Shown in pieces: positions 1-11,540 of a stretch of 64,000 bases of DNA; within the stretch, counting starts at the first letter, position 1, and every line of letters starts with the position of its first letter. Source of the DNA: Diphasiastrum complanatum (lineage: Eukaryota > Streptophyta > Lycopodiopsida > Lycopodiales > Lycopodiaceae); assembly GCA_029204225.1 (NCBI GenBank), contig CM055096.1:45537346-45601345 (forward strand), given 5' to 3'. Both the position numbers and the translations under genes were made by a program. The notes under the pieces were generated by a model that saw only the letters and a program-made list of their open reading frames with translations, did not search any database and had not been told where the DNA came from.

Positions 1-2925
1 GATGAAATGCTGCTCCGGCTTGCCAATGCGATTTCTCTATTCCTTGTGATGACCAAATACTTAGACTGTCGTAAGCTTTTGCAAAAAATGATGCATGATG
101 TCGTAAAATGTGCTGCAATATCAGAGATACAAATATTGTCATATTAACCATTTTAAATTTAGCATATGTGCAATGAGATTATCAATCGAAGAGTTAGTTA
201 CATTGAAAAGATATTTACCATATAATGCGTAATATGATCTTCACCCCAGGCATCTTTAACTGCATCCACAAACTCAATTGTTGATTTCTCAATTAGTAGG
301 ACATCAGTATCAGACAGTTTATCTTTTCTGAGCAATTTGACCATGTTGTCAAGCTTTGTCCAGACTTTAACTTTTTTAATCCTCGTTGTTCCTTTTTCTT
401 CAAATCCTTTGTGGCATTGAGTACATCTATCCAAATTGAGTACTGGACTTTAGTTGGTTTTCCGGAATGATTTGATAAGAAACGACGAGCTTTGGATCCT
501 CCTATACTTGGTTTGCATGGGATGTCTTCCATTTTTCCTGAAAGCTTCTCGTCCTTTTGTATTTTAACGTGTCCTTTATGAAGTCCTGCTTTTGATAAAA
601 CTTCTTCCAATCGAGCTATTGCCTTTTTGGCTAATGACTCTGGCTTAGTATTCCAAGCAAACCAAATATGAAGGTATATCAATTTTTCGATAATTCTAAC
701 CTCTCCATGTAGTGTACAAATGTGAACATTTTTTAGCGGAATCGGTAATACTGGTTTCCAAGTCGGATCTTCTATATCCCTTGAAACTCTCGTGCTCTTC
801 GACATGTTATGTGTAGTTTCCATGCAATAGAGGCATGGATGTTTTGAATTTGCTCCATGTGAGACATTGAACATGCACTTCAACGACTTCAGGTCTCCAG
901 TCAAATGCCATTCCACCTTAAAATCACCTATTCCAGGAACATTGAGTGGTGTATCGCTCATATGATTCGTAATTATTTTTGGATATGCTGTTTCACTAAA
1001 AATCTAGAATAGAATGTCATGATCTTCTTTTAAAACCTGTTTGAAACACAAAATCATGAACTATTTTAGGAGAATTGAACTCAGACCTATAATAACAAAA
1101 CAATATTAGCTTAAAACACAAAACCATTAATTCTCAAAATGAATTAGTTGCTAGTACTCAATAGAATAGATTTAAACCTGGAACGCTGCCAACCACCAGA
1201 TATTATTTTTGGACTGCACACTGAAATCAAGACTCTCCGAGTTTATCATATTGCTTAATGCTCCATTCATAAGTGTAACACTAACCCTTTCCAGCTTTTG
1301 TCCCTTTATTACCTCTGATTCATCTAACTTGAGAACTAATATCATCCTTTCAACACTTTCATTTGTGATTCCATAAAACTTTACAATAAATCTCAGTAAA
1401 TGATTCATATCTACAAACATATTGTTGGTAGAATCATATGACAAAGTGCCATGTTTTGAGTTATAAATTTTATTTATATGGTAAGGAATACCAATGATGT
1501 TTTGCAAACCCCTGTTTAACACATCCCTCTCTAATTTGATTTGAAAGGGCTGGGGAATAGGAAATTTTTTATATGTACTTTTCCAAATGCCTCTTTGATA
1601 ATTTTAAACATTGTGTCATATGCATCCCTGCTAATACCAGAATAATCACATGCTCCTTGTATCAATTTTCGGTCAATGATCTTGCCGACTTCGTCCATAA
1701 GGGCCTCTACAATCTTGGACTTGATTCGAGAATATTGTTGATTTCCAAGTAGACTCATCGTTGACTTGGTTGTAAGTACTGCACTCAAAGACTTTCCAAT
1801 CATGTCCTTGTCTTTCATATTTTCATTGGTGACTAAAGCTGATCTGCAAAATAAAAATAAGATTTAGAAAAAAAAACATTTCACAACCATTGAGTGCTAG
1901 ATGAAACAAAACACATGAATAGTTTAAAACATAATCTTACTTGAAAGCATATATTCTTTTTTTCCGTTGACCCCCACTTGTTGAAAGCTCATCAATACTT
2001 TTTAAAATAACTCTTTTTCACTTATTGTTTAGTATTTTCTTCCGTAATGTGTTTACTTCTACACTTATTTGACAATATGAGGTATGCAATGTTTGTACAA
2101 TTAGTTTCATATTGTCAGTTTCTTGGTTAAGGTTTAATATAATATCTTGCAAACTAGAATTATCTATCTTCAAGATTTCATTCTCTTCTTTTGTTTGCAA
2201 AAAAAGATTTTATTTTTCTCGGTAGTCAGTAAGCAAACCATTCAACATATTTTCCAAACAATGGATTTTTTTCATTGAATTACTAATGCCATAACTTTTC
2301 AATCTTTCACAATAACCCAATAGACCATTGTGTCCTTCACACAAAAACAGTATGAGTTGTGTGACCGATCTAAAATTTGGATGTTGCATTGAGCTTGGAT
2401 CGATTGGATACAAACTTCCATCAACCCATAGATCACAATGTTTCATGTCTTCCGTCCTTTGGTGAGCTGGTAAGGTGGATCCTTTCAGATTGTTTCTCGA
2501 CAGTGGAGCACATTCTGTGGGAAGATCAATATGGAGATGATATTTAGACATCTTAATAATCGATAGATTAATCTAGTAGAAAACCAACTTGTTATATATC
2601 TTGTAAGCTATTAAAACTCGTCTCAATTAAAAAACAAAAATTTAATTGGAAAAGTTTGAAATGACCTTGGTGCTCTTCTTGATCCATCACACTCCATTTT
2701 CTTGCTTTATATGCAAAATCAAAGCTTTGCAGTTATCAACAAAATAAGCAATTTTTTTTTTCAATAGATGTGTGTTGAAATTGCAAATTTTTGAACTACA
2801 AAAGTTTGACATAACCTTGCCGCTCCATTTGATCCAACACACTCCGTATTTTCTGAATTGCAAAAAATTAGATTCACGTTGTTGCTCATTGTGATCCAAA
2901 ATATTCAAAGTTTCTTGCCATGATT
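1..2925 (-). pseudogene. RAG1/Transib-like (or CMC-like) DDE transposase relic, multi-exon, runs off window start
   Basis: Read on the minus strand, blocks join through short GT-AG introns that keep frame: exon to 1941, intron 1940-1844, exon 1843-1178, intron 1177-1037, exon 1036-219, intron 218-113, exon 112 to the window edge. The joined frame shows, in order, LKLDES (candidate first Asp), ED-D-L, TGDLK (second Asp), CLYC (zinc C2C), HICTLHG, then across the last intron THYM-HILRHH (zinc His pair) and WSSQGIEKSH (candidate catalytic Glu). The order and spacing match the RAG1/Transib core, where Asp-Asp-Glu is combined with C2C and H-x4-H; CACTA/Mirage/Chapaev transposases share the scheme. 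A coiled-coil-like stretch lies at 2200-2018. It is broken: in-frame stops near 2211, 2015 and 1005, and one-base shifts in A-runs near 1567 and 385. Exon 112-1 continues outside the window. Family assignment is an inference; gene structure and motifs are read directly. Confidence 0.68.
2651..2845. repeat. Diverged 150-bp tandem duplication at the 5' end of the transposase relic
   Basis: A block of about 45 bases at 2651 recurs at 2801 with several substitutions. On the minus strand both copies encode a GVxWIKxS-K peptide followed by a GT donor-like site (AAG-GTTATG and AAG-GTCATT). The copy nearer the next exon carries a TGA stop in place of Cys, the other keeps GVCWIK. It looks like a duplicated 5' exon. 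Confidence 0.5.
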
Positions 2926-5284
2926 TTCAGATCGATAAGACTGTTTTCCTTTGATGTGAACGCTTTGAGTAGATGGAAAGAAAAGTTTGATGTGAAATAC
3001 GGTTTGCATTTACATGAGAAGTTATGTTAGTTAATGGCAGAAAATATAATCTTGAAGTATGGACCCCACACGTTGCAGCCCAACTTCCAGTTAACTACAT
3101 ACGTTACTAGTGAGGTCAAGTCACCGGAGTTGTGTGGGCAGACCAAAAACTCGGTCGGAGTTTTAAAATCCGACGATTTTCTCTCTCTTACGTGGCATTT
3201 CTTAGACAGCCCTTTTGGGCCTTGGAACTCCTCTAATGAATCATAGCAAGAAAGAAACTCACAAAATGCCAAGGCCACATGTGTGCTCAAGGCTCAAAGT
3301 CCTTAAATCACATGTTGTTGCTTGCAATATGAACGATCATCACACAACAGGCCGGATACATGAGAAACCAAAGCAGATTAGCAGTTCAAGTGGCATCGGC
3401 AATGCTCAGCCTACATTGGAATACAACCTTTACATAGCTAGTGATAATGACTACACACAATATACAAACTACTAAAGCATTGGCTTTCAAGAAATTCAAA
3501 AGCTTAAGAAAGTGGAAATACATGTTCATTGATAGGACACACCGCTACAATTATTAATGAGTGCATGATGCACCTTCGCAGACTACAAATGGTTGCTTCA
3601 TCCACCTTTCCACTTTCCACTTTCCAATTGTGTTGCTATGCAATGAATGAGGTTCTGAACAACATTTGTTGACTCTTAAATTACCCCGCCCACTTCAAAA
3701 TAGGCACCAAACTCTAAATCCAGCATTGCTATGTCTAATTCCCAATTCAAGCTCCAAATTAAGCATCGCCATGAATCTCAATTTGCATGCAAAGTATGAC
3801 ATGACATGTCTAACCCTGTACACAAATTTCTAACCAACATAAGGCATTTGCAAGTGCAAAGCATGCAAATTTCTAATCAAGCATCACCATTTCCAATTCC
3901 CAATCAAGATTTCAATTAAGGGATTGATTTTCTTTGCATGTGGATTTCTAACCCAGCAAGTATAACACATACATATTCTAACTCATGAAGCCATTTGCAA
4001 ATGCACACTACCCGCAAAACATGTGAAGAAAACTAAGAAATACAAAATTGCATATTCCAAACATTAAAAAAAATAGCAAAAACAACATTATGCTATAGAT
4101 TGTTGTGAGCAGGCCACATCGGCTTTTTTCAAACGATTGTGACTCTTGCTTTTGGAGTAGGGCCAAAAACATAAATGAAATAATTATGTGCATTGTGAAT
4201 GCAAATAGATAATCTTCACTAAACTATTGGTGTTAGCAATGATGTTGGTGCATCATGCATGTTGAGAGCCTAGGGATGCATGCAAGAACAAGATAAGGAC
4301 TCAAATTTCGTGTTATTTATGACTGGCATATTAAGGTGCATTTAAAGGGTGGGGCGCGCATGCGATAAAAAGAGAGGGACATGCATTTTTGCTATTAATG
4401 ACTTAAATATAGAGGTTCATGAGACATCTAAAGAATCTAGTTCTTGGCATAAAGTCTTTATCAATGTGACAAAGCTTTTTTTGGGCACATAGCCATACAA
4501 TTTAAGCTTTAACTTTAATGGTGACTTCCGCACAAACTCCATTGACCAGCTTGAGCACATAGTTTTGCTTTTTTGCAAGGCAATGCCCAAAAAGAGCTTG
4601 AGCACAAGTTACAAGTGACAAGTGACGAAGGGCCGAGGCAATGCTCAGGGAAATCGGCAAAGCATATTGAAACTGGCATGTTTTCTTAGAAACCAATATT
4701 ATAAGATTTCTAACGATTTTATGTGCCAGCATAACCCTTTTCTCTGCAATACTCTTCAAAAAATTGAGAAATTTTAAAAAATGCATGTGTTTTTAGGATA
4801 ATGGCAAGGCCTAAAGCACCAATGCCCATGTGCAAAAATCCAAGCACACCCCGTGCAAATTGCAATCATCCAAAATACCCCGGAAATCGAAATTATGAGT
4901 TGCACGTTGGAGGGGAGTGGGCATGCCAGGCCCTGGCCCCGGCCCCAGGGCAAGCACGGTGGGAAGTGCTGATTCCATCCTGCCCAGTGATGGATCGTTG
5001 ATTGGGAGGAAAACAGAAGAATGCAGTTGCTTGGTTGGTTGCTAAATAACGGAGACAATCATTCACCATCACGCTCCTCAGTCATCATGCTTCTTCGTCT
5101 TCTTCTCCCACAATCCATACCATACTTTATGATCAATAATCAGCCCAGATAATCTACAGAAGAAACGGCAGGCCGCTTGGCGCAGCGTTCGAGGAGTGGG
5201 AACTTATACCACTAATTCTAGAAAAAAGAAATTTAGTTTCTAAGCACCTACTATCCTTCAAACCTCTTCCGTAAAAGGTCATAC
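2926..5284. other. No gene recognised
   Basis: This AT-rich stretch has only short open frames with no motif I recognise. The segment 3030-3250 is open on both strands but looks compositional. A somewhat GC-richer patch at 4801-5000 gives a Cys/Pro-rich 66-residue frame, also without a recognisable domain. I see no tRNA, terminal repeats or primer site here. Confidence 0.5.
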
Positions 5285-5391
5285 TACAAAATTTGTAGAG
5301 TCACCTTTCTAGCTTTTCTTTCTGATTTTTACATAGCGTACAAAATTTGTAGAGTCACCTTTCTAGTTTTTCTTTCTGATTTTTACATAGC
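5285..5391. repeat. 54-bp unit in two tandem copies
   Basis: The unit beginning TACAAAATTTGTAGAG at 5285 repeats at 5339 with one visible substitution (GC versus GT in the middle). Near identity suggests a recent local duplication. The first bases of each unit form a short palindrome (ACAAAATTTTGT-like). Confidence 0.9.
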
Positions 5392-5477
5392 TTACTCCAT
5401 GCAACATGAACCGCATTGCAATATGCACAAAATCATTGCCTTTCAATTTATATTTGTACATGGCTTACTCACATTTG

Positions 5478-5478
<1 letters not shown>

Positions 5479-5529
<51 letters not shown>
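5479..5529 (+). repeat. (CT)n microsatellite, no adjacent LINE
   Basis: About 25 perfect CT dinucleotides. Unlike most CT/GA tracts in this window it has no LINE 3' end upstream and no LINE 5' end downstream. It may be an unoccupied tract of the kind the LINE family appears to use. Confidence 0.9.
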
Positions 5530-5530
<1 letters not shown>

Positions 5531-6609
5531 ATGTGGATTCCTAGATGCAATATGAACCCAAATTTTGGACTCACCTTTAGGAAGGTTTGTGCAAAAACAA
5601 AATTCATCGAAGAAATAAAAAAACTTCAAAAGAACCTTTCGAAATGTTTGTCTAGAAACAAAACTCATCCAAAAAAGAATCTAAAAGAAGACTTTGAAAG
5701 ATCTCACGTGAAGGGAGGAGGGCCTTTCCTTTTAACCCTTTCGTCGAATGAGGTGAACAACCTCGGGTGATTACCCTTGAACCTTTGAACTCACTAGGCA
5801 AGAGGATTTGAGAACATCACCACCTCATCTTCTCCCCGTAAAAAGAAAAAATGCCAAATGTTTTTTTCCCCTATATCTTGGAAAAACATATAGAAACAAA
5901 ATTTATGCATTGCTTTGCAACCATTTACACCGGGCACCAAAACTCTCATGTGGACAACCAATTGACTCCTTAGCATGAAACTTCTGAAAATGTGTTCATG
6001 GGGACACCCATTGAATGGTTGCAACATAGCATGCACCCTCCCATGACTCGTCACCACATAATACATCTGAAGGGGTGTCACTGGTTGTCGACAATAATAT
6101 TTTGCCGATTTCAAATATAAGATAAATAAAAAAGTAATCACAAAAAACCTCACACTTAAGGCATTAATACATAGAGAGAAGGTGTGTCCCTTCAACCCCT
6201 CAAGTTTGCCACCTTGGGAAGGGCATCATTCTAAATGTTCCTAAAGGTCAGCTTCTACAAAATTCATGTAGTTTCTATACTTCCTTAACTATTTAATAGT
6301 TTGTTATTTTGCATGACCCTTAAATTTTCACTCTACAGGGGTATTTAATCATGCTAATATTTGTGTGGCCTTTAACTTCCTTAAACTATTTAATAATTTC
6401 TTATTTTACATGATTCTAAATTTTCACTCTTGAGGTGTATTTAATCATGCTAATTTCTATGATGTAGGCCAGATCTGAAGGCCAACAGGCACACTGTGGA
6501 AAATGTAAATTTGATATGACACTTAGGGAGAGCTTGGACCTTCAATAGGAATAGTCGACTGAGGAACTGGAAAGTTCAAAGCGTCAAGAGAATTTGATAG
6601 GTCGGCTAC
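5530..6609. other. No gene recognised
   Basis: Several open frames of up to 133 codons occur on the minus strand (5794-6195), but none shows a domain I recognise. The pair at 6241-6340 and 6341-6450 contains a loosely repeated phrase (ttaaactatttaataatttnttattttacatgat-like, in two diverged copies), so part of it may be a degenerate duplicate. Confidence 0.4.
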
Positions 6610-6839
6610 CGTTGGGGGTATTCCCAACACAACGTGAGTAAAGGGATAAATTTGATAATAAATGTGTTGCGAGGGCATGGCTTCCTACACGTATAAGTTA
6701 TGGCCCAATGAGCACGCGAGCTAATTGTAAATAGAAATAATAGACTTGGGCCCTATGTAATTAAAATAAAACTTGAGGCCCAAAGTCATTTTAAACTTGG
6801 AAGTTTACTTTTCTAGAGTTGGGTCCAACTTTGCACTCA
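6610..6839 (+). repeat. Left LTR of the 6.6-9.2 kb element
   Basis: Matches 8924-9154 with scattered substitutions. Its start, TTGGGGGTATTCCCAA, is nearly self-complementary, and both copies end in GGGTCCAA then ACTCA. Confidence 0.85.
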
Positions 6840-6871
6840 CATGAATCTTGTCAATACTAATGTACGCAGCT

Positions 6872-7055
6872 AGAAGTACCCAAGCCCAATATATAATCAT
6901 GGCCACCGACTACCTCACCAAGTGGGTCGAAACCAAGGCAGTGAGAGTGGCTGATGCTAGGACCACTGCCAAGTTTCTTTATGAAAATATCATTGTGCAC
7001 TTTGGACGTCCAGTGGAGATAGTTAGTGATTGCGGGAGTCATTTTAACAACTCTC
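6872..7055 (+). pseudogene. Ty3/gypsy integrase core fragment
   Basis: The frame reads YIIMATDYLTKWVE, then FLYENII-HFGRP, then IVSDCGSHF. These are the first two catalytic-Asp blocks of a gypsy-type DDE integrase, in normal order and spacing. The frame ends soon after the second Asp and the third (Glu) block is absent. Usual gypsy integrases run several hundred residues, so this is a short captured scrap. It lies just inside the left LTR, which is not where integrase normally sits. Confidence 0.8.
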
Positions 7056-7600
7056 ACACCACCCACTTCTCCATCAAAGGCTATCGAGGGTGACAAACCA
7101 TTGCCTGATGACGCATTTGTACAAACTGTTTTTATTCCATTGTCAGATTGTGCAAACCCCACCGCACCCAATGACAAAAGATCACCGGAGCAACTCATCG
7201 AGGATGGCGACGATGATAATGTATAGGTCATCGGGGCCACTATTTCACAAGCCCCAGCAAGACTACTCCAACGGACCTAATGATGGCCTACCAAGCCTTT
7301 GGGGACATTCATCTAGGATGTGGTAGCAGCTCGAGCCTCTCTAGATAGCCGGGTACTAAAATTAGCCACAAGCAACCCACAACTGCAAGCTGAGATTCAG
7401 AAGCTGCAGCAGGAACTGCAAGTAGCTCAAGTTGAGTGAGCAACAGGAGATCCTGATGCTGCAAGCAAAGGAAGAGGGCTTATATAAGCACATCCAAAGC
7501 CTCTTCTAGGCACTAACGGACGCCTCCAGAAAAGTGCAAAACCTGCAATCAAAAGCTGCACAAAGACTTGTTCCCCTCCAAGCACAATTGTTAATCTACG

Positions 7601-7732
7601 AAACTGAAAACACATGCTTGGGAGCGGAGTGCAGAGTCTCCAACAAGAAAAACTCGCCTGGCTAGCTCAAACAGTACCTGATTCAAGGCCACTCTCTCAA
7701 ACTGAAAACACATGCTTGGGAGCGGAGTGCAG
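7601..7732. repeat. 34-bp direct repeat, 98 bp apart
   Basis: An identical 34-base block starting AAACTGAAAACACATG occurs at 7601 and 7699 inside the interior of the LTR-bounded element. The offset of 98 is not a multiple of three, so the duplication shifts any reading frame through it. Confidence 0.85.
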
Positions 7733-8400
7733 GTCTACAGTCAAACTCTGAACAACTACCAGACAGAGTTCAACAAAAACCGGGCCAATGCAACTCAGGA
7801 GCTTGCCTAGGCCAACAAACAAGCCCTCAAGGCTTGTCAGAAATTTATGGGGTAGAAGGCTCAGCCAACTCCGGTGGTAATTCCAAAGCCACCTTTCTTT
7901 GATGCTGCCCAGACAAGCACGAGCCAAGATCAAGGCCAGCAGACAGCAAGGGACACAAGCCAGGATCAGAGGTCAGGCAGGTAAGACCAAGGGCCTCCCG
8001 ATTGGAGTTGAGATGCAAGACCAAGGCCAAGACACGGTACCTAGCCATAGCCAAGGGGAAGGACAAGCCTCCTCATCAAGAGGCTCGTGGTCTATATCTG
8101 CCAGCCGGGCTTTCAGACGTCCAAAGTCCATGGAGGAGAAAATCAACGAATTCTTATTCAAATATCTCCACGAGTCTTCAGGAGGCGGCTGGCCGATGTC
8201 CTTTTCAGTGCAAACTATCAAGGAAAATGAGTTGCAGGCACTCCCCCCCCCTCTTACCACAACCAGAGTGGCGTCAGCAGCTATTCGAACGTGACTCTAC
8301 GGCCATCAGGGCTTATGTGACAAGTCCTTAGCAACTTTGGGTAAACGCCCATTTCCTACCATGCCTACGGCGAACCAAATGAGCAGAATGCGACAACCCA

Positions 8401-8748
8401 ATGGACAAAATCATGCTCAACAACTACAATTGGCCAAAAATCAACTCAGAGCACGGCTGGACAGCTGTTGTAGACACCCAAAGGCCTCTTAGCAAATTTT
8501 CCACTAAGTATTTCAATTGTCTAGATCCAACAGTCTGCGCGGCAGCAACTTACGTCCGGGACTTGGAATATCTGATGGGTATAGAGACCAAATGGGATAA
8601 TTTCCTCCCACCCATCTGTTTTGATCCTAATAAGGCATTGGCCTCAAATCGCATGGAGGATCAACTGCCAATCTCTCGTGTGTATTACCGAGTCGGCGTT
8701 CTGGGCCACCCCTGGACGAGCCGTTTTCAAGCTTGGATTGTTCAATGA
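8401..8748 (+). pseudogene. Unrecognised 115-codon frame inside LTR-bounded element
   Basis: The frame holds aromatic-rich peptides such as STKYFNCLDPTVCAAATYV and ETKWDNFLPPICFDP. I recognise no family. Composition is protein-like rather than simple, so it may descend from a coding sequence captured by the element, or from a gag-like protein. No start context or upstream domain supports it as a functional gene. Confidence 0.3.
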
Positions 8749-8923
8749 TGGATCACCGGCGTCCACAAGTCCCTGCACACAAATAAAGACTTGAAAAATA
8801 TTGGCCGAATCACCTTCATGGAAGATTTAACGACGAACCTGATCAACCAGCAGCGAGCCAAGCGCTCTCTTTACTAAACCGACAGAGTGCAGAGGGACCG
8901 ACACTACTTCAGGCCGTGGGTCC

Positions 8924-9154
8924 TGTTGGGGGTATTCCCAACACAACGTGAGTAAAGGGATAAATTTGATAATAAATGTGCTGTGAGGGCATGGCTTCTT
9001 GTGCGTATAAGTCCATGGCCCAATGAGCACACGAGCTAATTGTAAATATAAATAATAGACTTGGGCCCTATGTAATTTAAATAAAACTTGAGGCCCAAAG
9101 TCATTTTAAACTTAGAAGTTTACTTTTTTAGAGTTGGGTCCAAGTTTGGACTCA
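8924..9154 (+). repeat. Right LTR of the 6.6-9.2 kb element
   Basis: Direct copy of 6610-6839, offset 2314 bp, with intact TG and CA ends. Immediately to the right a minus-strand copia protease reading frame is cut off after GDNST, so this boundary is an insertion or recombination point. Confidence 0.85.
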
Positions 9155-9850
9155 CGAGTACTATTGTCACCAAGATGAACAAATTTCTTCGTGTTGTAAG
9201 GCGAGTTGGAGTTGAAGATCTCATGTTGATTGGTCATATTTTGAGTTGTTCCAGAATCTAGAAACCATGAATCATCCAATAATGCGCTTTGATCTTTGAC
9301 CATGAATACGCCTTTGTCCACTTTGACCTGGGGAGATGATGAAACTACGTTTGTTGATCAGGTTGCTTGGCTGCATTCTTCACTTGGAGAATTCGGCAAT
9401 CCTTGATCTCATGATTGTTGCGCTTGCAATACCTACAAAACATCTTCTTCTTCGATTGTGGATTCGATGAGTGTTCTTGACCTTGAGTCAGCTTCTGATT
9501 CAGCTTTTCTGCTTTTGTTGCTTCGAGCCTTTGTTGACATATAGAGCATGAGAGGAGGAAGTAGACGAAATGTCTTGACTTCTTCCATTATCTTCTTGCA
9601 GCAACATAGTGATAAGTCTAGTAAGAGCTAAATATGAGTGTGTAGATATGATCATCACCTAGTTCTCATATGTAGAGGGCAAGCTTGAAAGCAATGTCAT
9701 AATTGCATCTTGATCGTCTATGACTGATCCAACAACGGCCATTTGTTGCAAGAGATTCTTAAATTGGTTAATATGACTTTGAAGAGCATCACCAGCAGAC
9801 ATTTTGAATGTGAAAAATTTCCTTCGTAGATGTAAGGTAATTAATCATTC
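9155..9850 (-). pseudogene. Ty1/copia gag C-terminus, zinc knuckle and protease start
   Basis: On the minus strand the order is: UBN2-type gag peptide (SAGDALQSHINQFKNLL, then DDQDAIMTLLSSLPSTYEN followed by a TAG stop) at 9800-9640; a CX2CX4HX4C zinc knuckle (FCRYCKRNNHEIKDC) near 9390-9430; then WFLDSGTTQNMTN, the copia protease active-site block, and VHLGDNST. The reading stops at the right LTR of the neighbouring element at 9155. The missing gag start and protease end resemble the pieces at 12470-12682 and 10876-11540. Confidence 0.85.
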
Positions 9851-10489
9851 AATACATATGCAACATGATAGAAAATAGCGAATCTGTATAAAAATGTTGT
9901 AGTAACAACAATCAGATCACAAGATAGTTGCACTGAGTGTGTGATCCTACTTACAAAAATAAGTAATTGTTATATTTCAAAATACTTGTACTCTCTCTAT
10001 GATCTCTAACTCTGAGGAGTCAGATACTGAGTTTCGATCTCTCTGCTCGGTAATGTTCTTATCTCTTTGTATATTTTATCTCTAATCGCTCATCTCCTTA
10101 TATAGTTGTTTGATTATCTGATGTTATTCTAATTTTACAATTACAAGATCATTAATAGTTCTGTAGTTAATCCGTAGATCGGTTATTTACTGGAGCGTGA
10201 AGATGTTGACAGGTCTTGTACGCAGACCCATGCAATTTTGTAGTATTTCGCATTTCTTGCATTCCTTGGTTGTCTGAAATGTTGAGTAGAATACTTTTGT
10301 CGCATTCCTCGCCTGTTGAAGTTTGCATGTAAAATTGCAAACTGTGTGAGAAACAGTTCATTTCTACAGTTTGTTGTAAGAGAGTGATTTCCTTGAATTA
10401 ATTGGAGGGCTGTTAGAGTGAGGAGTACGATTAACTCCAACAAAGAGGACAACCTTGTCTGATGCCGCAAGAAATAGGAAACGAGGAAG

Positions 10490-10875
10490 AAAGGACTCCC
10501 TAAAAAAGAATAGAAGATGAGGCAGAGAAAAAAAGAGCACGAATACATTTGATCAGGTAATCTATAAACCCAAAAGCAGAACAACAAGTGAGGAGGTAGT
10601 GCCAACTAATGCGGTCAAAAGCTTTGTCGAAATTTATTTTAGTAACCAAAGTCGGGTAGTTGAACCAAAGAGAGGAGTCGACGGTAGACCAAACATTCAA
10701 AATATATTATATAAAAAAGAGATCTGCCTTTAATAAAACCATATTGGCTCTTGGAGAGATGGGAAGGAAGGATCGGGGCATTAAGATTTTATAGGAGGTA
10801 TTGAGCATTGTAGGACCAGCTCTGTAATCAGTAAGTGTGGAAGGAGACTCAATTTTAGGGATACGTTTTATGAGA
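10490..10875 (-). pseudogene. Reverse transcriptase fragment of a second, L1-like plant LINE type
   Basis: Minus-strand peptides LIKRIPKIESPSTLTDYRAG and, in another frame, TKINFDKAFDRISWHYLL match RT blocks 1-3 of plant L1-like elements (LIPK-DYRPI and KAFDRxxW). The frame shifts between them and the usual PISL is degraded. It differs clearly from the dominant LINE family here, whose corresponding block is VDFRKAFDSVPR. It sits directly against the copia integrase fragment at 10876, so one was inserted into the other. Confidence 0.75.
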
Positions 10876-11540
10876 CCCTAAGAGAAGGAGGAAGGGAAGG
10901 AGTCTAAAGACAACTCAAAATTAGTGGCAAGGAGGAGACTTTTCGAGGTGTGTCGCTCTGCAAATGCTACGAACTTCTTGAAGGAATCAAATACTTCGGA
11001 TTTCTTCTTTAAGTAGTAGATCGTGGTCATCCGGTTGTAATCATCTATGAACGTCAAAAAGTACCTCGAATTTGAGAGCGAATCCATCTTCATCGGTCCA
11101 CAAACATCAGAGTGGACGAGCTCAAGAATTTTCTTGGCTCTTCTTTTCTCATGCGTGAATGGATTGCAATGTTGCTTGCCTTTTTGACAAGCTTTGCAGA
11201 ACTCAGTTTCGGCCCTTGAAATCTTGAGAACTGTGACTATGTCTTTCTTGTACATGTCATGCAGGCTCCGCATGTTCAGATGATACATTCTCCTATGCCA
11301 GAACTGATTTTAATTTTCTGATGCATTTAATATGCTATCAGATCTGCTGATTATCTTGGTCTGGTAGAGGTTTTCTTCTCTGCATCCGACCGTCAACAAC
11401 TTGTTTGTTGTTTTCTCGATTGTGTTGCCGTCAAACAAAACTCGAATGCCAAGATTTGCCATCTTTGAGACAGATAGCTGAACTTTTCTAAGTGAGGGCA
11501 CATAGAGTGCTCCTGGCAGCTCTGCTTGGCCTGACAATGT
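10876..11540 (-). pseudogene. Ty1/copia protease end, GAG-pre-integrase and integrase start
   Basis: From 11537 downwards: GALYVPSLRK and SVSKMANLGIRVLFD (end of protease/linker), a break near 11300, then MRSLHDMYKK, CKACQKGKQH (zinc Cys pair of integrase), LELVHSDVCGPMK (first catalytic Asp) and FLTFIDDYNRMT. The frame ends at 10878, before the second Asp block. It begins almost where the 9155-9850 piece stops, as if one element had been cut and reordered. Confidence 0.85.

Larger units (their letters stand above)
6610..9154 (+). mobile_element. Non-autonomous LTR-bounded element with gypsy integrase scrap
   Basis: Two direct repeats of about 230 bp (6610-6839 and 8924-9154) bound a 2.1-kb interior. 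The right copy starts TG and ends CA, the left starts CG by an apparent point change. The interior holds a short Ty3/gypsy integrase fragment, then frames rich in Gln and Ala that look coiled-coil, then an unrecognised 115-codon frame (8401-8748). No protease, RT or RNase H is visible, so it could only move with help from another element. I could not find a canonical primer site after the left LTR nor a matching target duplication (GCTAC versus CGAGT). It abuts a copia gag/protease fragment on its right. Confidence 0.7.

Noticed and set aside
3034-3290. Overlapping open frames on both strands
   Set aside because: Neither shows a motif; likely a chance stop-free stretch.
5171-5215. tRNA- or SINE-like start (GCTTGGCGCAGCGTTCGAGG)
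   Set aside because: Loosely box-A-like, but no box B, cloverleaf or tailed end could be found.
10183-10605. 140-codon minus-strand frame
   Set aside because: Crosses the boundary of the L1-like RT scrap in the wrong frame; no domain.
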